This document shows, in pieces, positions 1 to 6,282 of a stretch of DNA of 7,775 nt (its first letter is position 1; every line of letters begins with the position of its first letter). Below the pieces are notes generated by a model, which was not told where the DNA came from, made no database searches, and saw only the letters and a list, made by a program, of their open reading frames with translations. Position numbers and translations under genes: made by a program. The DNA is from Nitrospirales bacterium (GTDB lineage: Bacteria > Nitrospirota > Nitrospiria > Nitrospirales > UBA8639): NCBI GenBank assembly GCA_029261305.1, contig JAJDBO010000346.1:1-7775 (forward strand), written 5' to 3'.

Positions 1-106
1 ATGTCGCCGGGGTCTTGGCCGAGCTCTTTGGCTTTGAGGACGCGGCGCATGATTTTTCCTAATCTGTTTTTGGGGAGCGAGATTACGATTTAGATTTCTC
101 GTCGAA
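1..106 (-). pseudogene. Decayed copy of the acs 3' end (direct repeat of 7399-7504)
   Basis: This stretch aligns without gaps to 7399-7504, inside the intact acs gene at the right end. Of the first 60 bases 59 match (the only difference is at position 24); of the next 46 about 35 match. After about 106 the similarity disappears. Read on the minus strand in the acs frame it still encodes [18 protein letters not shown]. Upstream of that are substitutions (for example PKTRSGK has become PKNRLGK) and an in-frame TAA at 92-90 where acs has Glu. It is therefore a dead fragment of the acs C-terminus, possibly continuing left of the window. Both copies point the same way, so they are direct repeats bracketing the whole accessory region. 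I infer a duplication made when the intervening DNA was acquired, or a remnant of a tandem acs duplication. Confidence 0.88.
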
Positions 107-256
107 TTGTTCTTTCGTGTGTGCATTTCCCATTTTCCCTACTTTTTCCATCCTCGAGCGATTTAATGGCTATCGCCAGTTATTCTTCGACTTGTTGGTT
201 CTGCACTTAGTCTAAGAATCCACTCCAGAATTGATTGCTTTGTGAAGTGTTTTATA

Positions 257-385
257 AGGAAATAGTCACTCCCGCTTTCAAAATAAGGGGGCTGGGTGAG
301 ATTGAGATGTATCTGATCAGATACATTACTGTATCCAATCAGATACTAACCCCAATCTCAAATGTTCCAGCCCGCTTCATTTCCT
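257..385. repeat. Long imperfect inverted repeat (MITE-like or large hairpin)
   Basis: Four nested complementary blocks share one centre. AGGAAAT (257-263) pairs with ATTTCCT (379-385). GGGCTGG (289-295) pairs with CCAGCCC (367-373). TGAGATTG (297-304) pairs with CAATCTCA (353-360). The inner arm 309-324 pairs with 331-346 at 14 of 16 positions around a 6-base loop (325-330). The left inner arm, GTATCTGATCAGATAC, is also a perfect 16-bp palindrome by itself. The right arm is a near copy 22 bp away, which is also the spacing of a two-site operator. The element sits between the acs remnant and the protease-nuclease gene and contains no ORF. A non-autonomous mobile element, an intergenic palindromic repeat and a regulatory site all remain possible. 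The pairing is seen directly; the function is not. Confidence 0.7.
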
Positions 386-695
386 AAACAGTCGATCGTA
401 TTTTCATCAATCGTGGCAAGGGTTTGGAGTGCATCATTCAATGATTTGGCTCCTCTCATTTAAATTGGCATCGATTTTGTACTTTTTCCTGCATTGAGTC
501 TTGGAGTATCTCCCTAATGAGGTAGCTCTCAATCAATTGCCTGTGGCCTTTTCTGAAATAGGTCGCATCGAATTCTGGAAAGTGGAGCCAACCTCTTTTT
601 CCCAAGAAGGTCATCTATGGGTGGGCGGATTCGCACCGTTCAGGCAACAATGATCATCAGTAATTTTGAAACGCCGATTTCATCCTAACCAAATT
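386..695. other. Non-coding stretch upstream of the protease-nuclease gene
   Basis: I find no convincing ORF, RNA gene, attC site or strong promoter here. The promoter of the gene starting at 710 should lie in this stretch or in the inverted repeat to its left, but I could not pick -35 and -10 boxes with confidence. The stretch from 107 to 256 is likewise empty apart from the fading edge of the acs repeat. Confidence 0.5.
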
Positions 696-709
696 GAGGA
701 GAAACAATT

Positions 710-2587
710 ATGGCAAAGAAGGTGACTGTGAAAAAATCAACAGCTGGGTTATCTCCAGGCAAGTCACAGTTCGTGAAGTCTCAGGATCTCGCTCCCTCAA
801 TTTTTCGAAGGTTGGTTGCTCGTCGTATACGGAGTGCCAAGCCCGGTGAGGATTTTATGCTCCCGAAGTCGGAAAAAGATCGGAAAAAATTTGAGGCCAT
901 CTTAGAAAAGATCAACAATGAACCCAATTTCCTACCCGTATCGTTTTTGACAGATGGCTCCGCGCGTTCGCAAGCCGTATGCCGCGTTGTCGTTCCGACT
1001 AGCCGTGGCCGGTCACTGGGGACGGGTTTCCTTATTACGTCTAAATTGATCATGACGAATAATCATGTGTTGACTACTAAAGACGATGCCGAAGAGGCAA
1101 CAGCCGAATTTCAGTTTGAAGGGGATCAGAGTCCAATTGTCGTCGCTATTCGCCCTGATAGATTTTTCTTAACGGACCGAGATCTCGATTTTACGATCGT
1201 GGCTTGTGATGGAAGAGGGGTAGGTGAGATTGCGCCCATTCCGTTGCGACGCAATCCTGCCCTTGTCACGCGACAGGAGCGGGTGAATATTATTCAGCAT
1301 CCACGAGGCCGTCGAAAGGAAGTGGCTCTTCATGCCAACAAGGTCACGCGTATCCGTGATACGGTTGTGCATTATTCCACGGATACCGAGCCTGGCTCGT
1401 CCGGTTCGCCTGTATTTAATAATCTGTGGGAATTGGTGGCTCTTCATCATGCGGGGTTTGCAGGCCCTGGTGGGAGTGCCACGAACGAAGGCATTCGAAT
1501 CTCAGCCATCGTCGATCACATTATTCGTCAGTCCGGGAATAACGAATCGGAGAGTGACCGTGAAGTTGTAGACGAATTACTTTCCAGCATCAAGGATTCT
1601 TCACCGATCCTTGGGTTTTTTGGGACTGCGGGATTGAATGCTGGCGATGCAGAAGTTCAAGTCAACGGATTCCAAGGGACCCCAAATTTTGCGGATATCG
1701 GCTGTTGGAACATCGAGCATTTTAATAACCGAATTTCCAGTCAGCGCGTAACAGACGTTGGAGAGGTCGTGGAGCGGCTTTCGTTGGATGTTTTTGGTCT
1801 TTCGGAAGTTGAGAACGGTGCTGTCAAACGATTGGTCCAAGATTTGAATCGTCGAGGTTCACGCTACGACTTTGTGTTGCGTGATACGAGGGGTCGCCAG
1901 GATTTAGCCGTACTGTTTGATACGGACACGACTGAAGTCACGCGTCGTGCTGATATCGCCGATCGCAACCGCTCGGCCCTTCGCGCACGTACGTCTGCTA
2001 ACAAGACGGCATTCCCACGATTTCCCTTATTTGCTCAGTGCAAGGTGACGCATGAAGGTGACTCGGTCGAGTTTATCATGATTGTTGTTCATCTCAAGGC
2101 TTTCGGTGATGCGCAAAGTCGGGCTCGCCGCCGTCTCGCTGCAGAAAAACTCGCGCTGGTTATCAAAGACATTCGTGACAACGAGGGCCTCCCAGTTGTT
2201 CTTTGTGGCGACTTCAATGAACGGCTGGATAATGACGTTCTCAATGCCGTCAGCGACACCCCAGATCTATTCCCATTGACGGCCGATGATGCCACGGATG
2301 GCGCCATTTCTTTTGTGGGTAACCGTCATCGTTCTTTAATCGATCACATCATTGTAAGCCGCGACGTTCGTCTGGGGGACATCTCTGGAGACGATGCGGC
2401 AATTATTCGGCTGGATAGGACGGTTCGCGATTTTTCCGATCGCGTCTCAGATCATGTGCCGATCGTGTTCCGAATGATCCTTCATGATGAACCGATTGTG
2501 ATTCCACCAATCCAACCTGATGGGGAAGGTCGGGTGACACTGAGTATTCCAGTCGGAGCGTCCAAGGTGCAGGTCGATTTTGATTAG
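710..2587 (+). CDS. V8-like serine protease fused to an EEP-family nuclease/phosphatase
   Basis: The 625-aa protein carries two enzymes. Residues about 85-275 form a trypsin/V8-like (S1) peptidase: GTGFLIT leads to NNHVL with catalytic His119, DLDF gives Asp160, and GSSGSP gives nucleophile Ser231. The following LHHAG places a His (about 245) where V8 protease has the His that favours cleavage after Glu. Residues about 325-590 form an endonuclease/exonuclease/phosphatase fold with its metal and catalytic residues intact: WNIEHF (Asn334, Glu336), LSEVE (Glu366), VVHLKAF (His461), GDFNE (Asp501, Asn503), IDHI (Asp545) and SDHVP (Asp581, His582). The first 80 residues are basic and partly helical, with no signal peptide or membrane segment, so the protein is probably cytoplasmic. 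The start is supported by GAGGAGA at 696-702, 7 bases before ATG. It stands alone. Substrates are unknown; the protease might process the nuclease or partner proteins. Two intact active sites argue against decay. Confidence 0.87.
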   Translation: MAKKVTVKKSTAGLSPGKSQFVKSQDLAPSIFRRLVARRIRSAKPGEDFMLPKSEKDRKKFEAILEKINNEPNFLPVSFLTDGSARSQAVCRVVVPTSRGRSLGTGFLITSKLIMTNNHVLTTKDDAEEATAEFQFEGDQSPIVVAIRPDRFFLTDRDLDFTIVACDGRGVGEIAPIPLRRNPALVTRQERVNIIQHPRGRRKEVALHANKVTRIRDTVVHYSTDTEPGSSGSPVFNNLWELVALHHAGFAGPGGSATNEGIRISAIVDHIIRQSGNNESESDREVVDELLSSIKDSSPILGFFGTAGLNAGDAEVQVNGFQGTPNFADIGCWNIEHFNNRISSQRVTDVGEVVERLSLDVFGLSEVENGAVKRLVQDLNRRGSRYDFVLRDTRGRQDLAVLFDTDTTEVTRRADIADRNRSALRARTSANKTAFPRFPLFAQCKVTHEGDSVEFIMIVVHLKAFGDAQSRARRRLAAEKLALVIKDIRDNEGLPVVLCGDFNERLDNDVLNAVSDTPDLFPLTADDATDGAISFVGNRHRSLIDHIIVSRDVRLGDISGDDAAIIRLDRTVRDFSDRVSDHVPIVFRMILHDEPIVIPPIQPDGEGRVTLSIPVGASKVQVDFD

Positions 2588-2691
2588 TCAAATCGCTCTT
2601 TCATAATTCTTCGCAAAAACTTTAATTTGGATGGTATCTATTTACCCAAGGGTCATTCGTACCGGGTTTAGAACTAGAAAAACAAGCATCC

Positions 2692-3089
2692 GTGTCAAAG
2701 CACGCTTACGAGAAAGTTGCTCAAGATTTCAGGGATGCTGTAACGCAAAATAGAGAGTTGGAGAGCAAATTATCTGACGCTTTGCTAAATATAGAGCGCT
2801 TATCAAGCGGTATAGAATCACGAAGAATAGACTCTGAGTTGAAAATTGCAGAAAGCAAGATGGTTACAGCTCTTATTACATCCTGCATTCGGCTACCACT
2901 GCTGGAGAGGCTTCACGCTCCGTAACCGAGAGTGCTAGTTATGGTTCAACAGGTTCTGGAGGGGCAGCCGCTGCAATTATAGCTGTAGCAATAAAACAAG
3001 ATGGTGCAGCAGTTTTCGACCATTGTATTCAAATATACAAAAAGAAATTGTGCGGTGATTTTTTTTATTCTCAGGGCGCACAGAAGTAG
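2692..3089 (+). pseudogene. Small unknown gene, probably frameshifted, next to attC
   Basis: I do not recognise the family. From a GTG at 2692 the first frame reads 77 codons to a TAA at 2923-2925. It has a polar, coiled-coil-like run (about residues 20-40, with ELESKLSDALLNIERL). From about 2837 the -1 frame is open to TAG at 3087-3089 and looks coding: a Ser/Thr/Gly stretch, then a hydrophobic run (AAAAIIAVAIKQDGAAVF), then a Lys-rich end. That second part has no ATG or GTG start of its own, so the simplest reading is one gene of roughly 130 residues broken by a frameshift between about 2840 and 2920. No Shine-Dalgarno precedes 2692, and the frame is open back to 2626, so the 5' end may also be lost. 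The stop lies about 10 bases before the attC site, as in integron cassettes. GC content is visibly lower than in the tyrosinase gene. Confidence 0.5.
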
Positions 3090-3097
3090 ACATTTAT

Positions 3098-3156
3098 GTA
3101 TAACAATTCAATTCAGCTGACCTCCTTCGTCGGCCCCTGATTGAATCGTTAGATGC
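3098..3156 (+). other. Integron attC recombination site
   Basis: The site has the architecture of a folded attC. The right end is GTTAGAT (3148-3154), which fits the R' consensus GTTRRRY. TAAC (3101-3104) pairs with GTTA (3148-3151). One unpaired position (3105 against 3147) forms the central spacer. ATTCAAT (3106-3112) pairs with ATTGAAT (3140-3146). T3113 is extrahelical, and CAG (3114-3116) pairs with CTG (3137-3139). An inner stem, CTGAC with GTCGG (3117-3121, 3129-3133), closes a 7-base loop. Both ends resemble, from memory, the attC of aadA cassettes (TAACAATTCA at one end, GTTAGATGC at the other). Recombination would fall after G3148. It marks the 3' end of the cassette carrying the gene at 2692-3089. 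No integron integrase is present in the window. Confidence 0.85.
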
Positions 3157-3246
3157 CAAACTTTCTCTGAGACCTCAAAGTATAAAGTGCTATAAATAAT
3201 GTCCAATTTCTAGTCAAAATGAGAATGGCTGCTATTCCAGTGGCCG

Positions 3247-3254
3247 AAAGGAGG
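3247..3254 (+). promoter_or_regulatory. Strong Shine-Dalgarno fixing the tyrosinase start at 3261
   Basis: AAAGGAGG lies 6 bases before ATG 3261. The in-frame ATG at 3219 would add 14 codons that translate through this ribosome site, and it has no Shine-Dalgarno of its own. The tyrosinase therefore starts at 3261. Confidence 0.85.
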
Positions 3255-3260
3255 AAAGGT

Positions 3261-4793
3261 ATGGTCTCGTATACAAGAACGAATGCCTGGAATAACGGCG
3301 GTACTTTCGACAACCTGGATCTCTTATGGTACGCAAAAGGCGTCGGCGTCATGCAGTCGCGCACCCTGGATGATCCAAACAGTTGGTGGTTCTTCGCGGC
3401 GATTCACGGCGAGTATGTAACCGAAACCGTGTATCCTGGCTGGGGTTCTATCCCTGCCCCCCCTCAGGTGCCAACTACACCGCCTCCATTCCAGAACGTC
3501 CAGGACCGATACTGGGAGCAGTGTCAGCACCAAAGCTGGTACTTTCCTCCTTGGCATCGTGGATATCTGGTGGCACTGGAAGCGCAAATCCGGACAGCGG
3601 TGGTGAACCTCGGTGGTCCGGAGACCTGGGCTTTGCCCTATTGGAATTATTTAGGACCGGATAATCAATATGAAATCCCGCCTGCGTTTGCTCAGCAGAC
3701 TTTACCAGATGGGACTCCGAACCCCCTTTTCGTGACAGCTCGTTATGGACCCAATGGCGACGGGAACATCTTTATTCCGATCCCCCCGGTATCACAGGCC
3801 TGTCAGTCCAATGACTTATATACTGGTAGCAACCCCACCACTCCCTTGCCTGGGTACGGGGGACCAAATACAGGATTCTCGCATGGGGGAGGGAGGTCCG
3901 GAAATCTAGAAAGCAATCCGCACAATCAGGTGCACGTGGATGTCGGCGGCGATTCTCCGAATGGCCAGTTCTGGGGTCTGATGAGTGACCCGGGCATAGC
4001 GGCACTTGATCCGATCTTCTATTTTCACCATTCCAATATTGACAGAATGTGGGCCATATGGAACGCGAACGGAAACAGCAACCCGACGGATCCTAACTGG
4101 CTTAATGGCCCCGCAACCGTCGGCCAGCGGGAATTCGTCATGCCAATGCCGGACGGCAGTTCCTGGGTGTACACACCGGCCCAGGTTAACAGTCTCAGTC
4201 AGATGGATTATACTTATGACGACCTGCCTGCGGTTGTTCCAGCCCAACCTGTCAATGTGCTTGCCCGGAGGTTAAGACGGTTGGGAGTATCACCAGCGGC
4301 AGTGGCAGTAGCCCAAGGAGACCGTATGGACAGCGGAGATGATTTAGAACTTGTCGGTGCCCATGACGGGGCTCTCCCAATAAAGAGCTCTGGAGCTCGC
4401 GCTACAGTAAGGCTTGATCATGACATCCGCCAGAAGGTTTCCGCGAGACTCGCGGCAGCTTCTGAGAAGGCCTTGCCCGATCATGTGTATCTCAATCTTG
4501 AAAATGTTCGAGGACCGCGAGGCACACATAAACTTCACGTCTACGTCAATGACCAGATGGCGGGGACTGTGGCGCTTTTTGGGCTTCGGAAGGCCAGCTT
4601 AAAGGATGGCCAACACGGTGGCGAGGGGCTCACCTTCATGCTGGACATCACCAATATCATTGACAATCTGCACCTTGACGATGCTCTTGAAGTGGATTCG
4701 CTTGATGTAAGAATTGTGCCAAGTCACGCGGTTCCAGATAACGCGAACTTCAGCGTTGGGCGAGTTTGCGTATACCGTCAGGGTCATCAATGA
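3261..4793 (+). CDS. Tyrosinase / polyphenol oxidase (type 3 copper enzyme)
   Basis: The 510-aa protein should oxidise phenols to o-quinones with O2 at a two-copper centre. The copper A site shows His49 (FAAIHG), His90 (QCQHQSW) and His99 (PPWHRGYL). Copper B shows His221 and His225 (NPHNQVHVD) and one of the His pair 256/257 (DPIFYFHHSNIDRMW). Cys88-x-His90 matches the Cys-His thioether arrangement of fungal tyrosinases and molluscan hemocyanins. Glu217, four residues before the first copper B His, and Asn222 just after it are the positions linked to monophenol activity in plant enzymes, so tyrosinase as well as catechol oxidase activity is plausible. Residues about 390-510 resemble the C-terminal beta-sandwich (KFDV-type) of plant polyphenol oxidases (VYVND, DITNIIDNL), which can cover the active site, so the product may be latent. 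No signal peptide is visible. It overlaps the downstream membrane gene by 4 bases. Substrate and pigment role are unknown. Confidence 0.93.
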   Translation: MVSYTRTNAWNNGGTFDNLDLLWYAKGVGVMQSRTLDDPNSWWFFAAIHGEYVTETVYPGWGSIPAPPQVPTTPPPFQNVQDRYWEQCQHQSWYFPPWHRGYLVALEAQIRTAVVNLGGPETWALPYWNYLGPDNQYEIPPAFAQQTLPDGTPNPLFVTARYGPNGDGNIFIPIPPVSQACQSNDLYTGSNPTTPLPGYGGPNTGFSHGGGRSGNLESNPHNQVHVDVGGDSPNGQFWGLMSDPGIAALDPIFYFHHSNIDRMWAIWNANGNSNPTDPNWLNGPATVGQREFVMPMPDGSSWVYTPAQVNSLSQMDYTYDDLPAVVPAQPVNVLARRLRRLGVSPAAVAVAQGDRMDSGDDLELVGAHDGALPIKSSGARATVRLDHDIRQKVSARLAAASEKALPDHVYLNLENVRGPRGTHKLHVYVNDQMAGTVALFGLRKASLKDGQHGGEGLTFMLDITNIIDNLHLDDALEVDSLDVRIVPSHAVPDNANFSVGRVCVYRQGHQ

Positions 4794-5581
4794 CAGAAAG
4801 CGCCAGGGCTCGGGCGCGGGTAAGGATCCCGGTACTGCTCATTTGCGTGGTTGCATGGATGATGCTCCTGGTTAAACCCGGGATCATGATGCCCCACGCT
4901 CATCGTTCGGTAACTGACTCGGAAGCGTCGCTGGTTTCATTTCATATGTGGCTGACAATGAACCCGCTATCTTCTCTGGCCGCGGGCTGGGCCCTGATGT
5001 TGGTCGCGATGATGTCACCGTCGCTGATGGCGCCGGTCCGCCACATCCTCGAACGCAGTTTTAAGCGTAGGTACGCTCGGTCAGTTATGCTTTTCGTGAT
5101 GGGCTATGCCGTGATTTGGATGGCGGCCGGTGGCGTACTGTTGGCAGCAATGCTTGTGCTGAGTCGGCTTGCGCCGCATTCCTATCTGCCGACGGTTGGG
5201 GTGGGCCTCATTGCATTCGTGTGGCAGTGCTCGCCCATAAAGCAGCGTTGTCTCAATCGCGGTCATAATCATCGTGAACTGGCAGCGTTTGGCATCGCCG
5301 CAGATCTCGACGCACTTCGTTTCGGGATTACGCACGGGGTTTGGTGCGTCGGATCCTGTTGGGCGTTGATGCTCTTCCCTATTATGCTGTCACAAGGACA
5401 CCTTGTCGCAATGGCTGCCCTGACCTTCGTGATGATCAGCGACCGCCTTGAACAGCCGAGGCCGCTGAGTTGGCGCCTGCGGGTCCCTGGGAAGTTGATG
5501 CGGATTGTGGTCGCCCAGACTCAGAGACTGTTGGCAAAAAAAAAGTGTCAAGAACCTTATTATTGTGTTATGGAAAAGTGA
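4790..5581 (+). CDS. DUF2182 metal-binding integral membrane protein, copper-chaperone-like
   Basis: The 263-aa inner-membrane protein has about six hydrophobic segments (roughly 13-31, 62-83, 98-124, 133-147, 185-200, 203-218). Typical DUF2182 features are GWALMLVAMMSPS (66-78), WQCSPIKQRCL (Cys147, Cys154) and HGVWCVGSCWALML (His182, Cys186, Cys190). A loop near 31-38 adds a Met-Met-Pro-His-x-His cluster. The family is predicted to bind metal and is often labelled copper chaperone; no catalytic function is known to me. ATG 4790 overlaps the tyrosinase stop as ATGA, indicating translational coupling; an in-frame TTG at 4766 is a weaker start. I infer that it supplies or guards copper for the tyrosinase. 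Oddity: base composition turns AT-rich after about 5530 and a run of nine A (5536-5544) precedes the last 12 codons, so the C-terminus may have been altered by a frameshift or DNA junction. No terminator is visible in the AT-rich gap 5582-5773. Confidence 0.85.
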   Translation: MTESARARARVRIPVLLICVVAWMMLLVKPGIMMPHAHRSVTDSEASLVSFHMWLTMNPLSSLAAGWALMLVAMMSPSLMAPVRHILERSFKRRYARSVMLFVMGYAVIWMAAGGVLLAAMLVLSRLAPHSYLPTVGVGLIAFVWQCSPIKQRCLNRGHNHRELAAFGIAADLDALRFGITHGVWCVGSCWALMLFPIMLSQGHLVAMAALTFVMISDRLEQPRPLSWRLRVPGKLMRIVVAQTQRLLAKKKCQEPYYCVMEK

Positions 5582-5773
5582 CCAAATTGAAGAGGAAAAA
5601 AGGGCCGGATTTATATTTACAGCACAAGGGCGGAAACCATTCAATTCACTTTCTCCAATCTTTCGTCATCATTTAATTCAACTGATTCAACAGGGAAATT
5701 TGGGGAAAGTGGTTTTGAAGAAAATAAATTTGTCCCATTTTTATCTCTTCTTTTTATCCTGAAGGAGTGGATC

Positions 5774-6175
5774 ATGGAACCAATAGTCAAATTTAAGCGC
5801 TCTGTTCATGGTGCTCCTGATGATTACGGAATTTCATTTATGAAAGAACTGAATAGAGCTGTAGGAGGGAAAAGAAACTGGATGACAGGGAGTTGGTCTC
5901 ATGGTGAAGCGAACACTAAAGATAATGGATTGCGAATTCGTCGCTGTGAAGATGGACCTGAATTTTATCTCAATGTGGCCAATACAATTGCCGCTTATGG
6001 AAGCCTAATTGTCTCATTAACATCATTATGGTTCAGTATTCCTAAGAGGGAAAAAGAACTAAAGGGAAAAAGAACGATAGTATTACGTCAGCCAGGCTTA
6101 TGTGTAGACCTTGAGTGTGAAAATTATAAAAAAAATAAATCACGCGTAGAAAAGATTATAAAGGCCATGCGCTAA
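5774..6175 (+). CDS. Unknown 133-aa cassette protein with one hydrophobic segment
   Basis: I do not recognise this family with confidence. AAGGAG (5762-5767) sits 6 bases before the ATG. The N-terminal 60 residues are polar and basic (VKFKRSVHG, KELNRAV), followed by one hydrophobic stretch at about 64-90 (FYLNVANTIAAYGSLIVSLTS). After a Lys-rich turn comes a short C-terminal part, TIVLRQPGLCVDLEC, then a basic helix (SRVEKIIKAMR). This order, with strands, one hydrophobic helix, a strand pair and a final helix, loosely recalls small effector-associated constant-component proteins of bacterial conflict systems. That comparison rests on architecture only. The hydrophobic segment could be a membrane anchor or a buried helix. 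The gene is clearly AT-richer than the operon before it. Its stop TAA (6173-6175) lies inside the attC site that follows, a common arrangement in integron cassettes. Confidence 0.75.
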   Translation: MEPIVKFKRSVHGAPDDYGISFMKELNRAVGGKRNWMTGSWSHGEANTKDNGLRIRRCEDGPEFYLNVANTIAAYGSLIVSLTSLWFSIPKREKELKGKRTIVLRQPGLCVDLECENYKKNKSRVEKIIKAMR

Positions 6176-6217
6176 CAAAGCGTTGCAACCGACAAACGTT
6201 TGGACGTGGCGTTAGAC
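6170..6217 (+). other. Candidate short integron attC site
   Basis: GTTAGAC (6211-6217) fits the R' consensus GTTRRRY. CTAAC (6172-6176) pairs with GTTAG (6211-6215). A 4-base unpaired spacer follows on each side (6177-6180 and 6207-6210). CGTT (6181-6184) pairs with GACG (6203-6206, one wobble), G6185 is extrahelical, CAA (6186-6188) pairs with TTG (6200-6202), and CG (6190-6191) pairs with CG (6197-6198). The loop is 5 bases. The order of boxes, spacer and extrahelical G fits attC, but the site is short and has one internal mismatch (6189 against 6199), so it is less certain than the one at 3098. It would close the cassette ending with the 133-aa gene. Confidence 0.68.
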
Positions 6218-6282
6218 AGCCACCGTATTTTTGTTGCCGGCTTTGGCTTCAGGCCAGAGGTCACGCACAGAAAGGACACATC

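Noticed and set aside
1..93. A 30-codon plus-strand ORF starting at the first base
   Set aside because: It is the antisense of the decayed acs fragment; the same antisense frame exists over the intact acs (7399-7626). No evidence of coding.
178..191. GTTATTCTTC shared with the acs stop region (7379-7388) as a second repeat copy
   Set aside because: Only 10 bases match and the flanks differ; it can be chance.
3181..3200. TATAAA-like boxes as a tyrosinase promoter
   Set aside because: No -35 element at proper spacing; AT-rich DNA gives such matches easily.
3219..3260. ATG at 3219 as the tyrosinase start
   Set aside because: It has no ribosome site, and the strong AAAGGAGG before ATG 3261 would lie inside the coding sequence.
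4766..4789. TTG at 4766 as the start of the DUF2182 gene
   Set aside because: ATG 4790 gives the standard 4-base ATGA overlap with the tyrosinase stop; the extra residues are not family-like.
5582..5773. Possible attC between the DUF2182 gene and the 133-aa gene
   Set aside because: The repeated ATTCAA motifs do not form paired arms and no GTTRRRY box is present.
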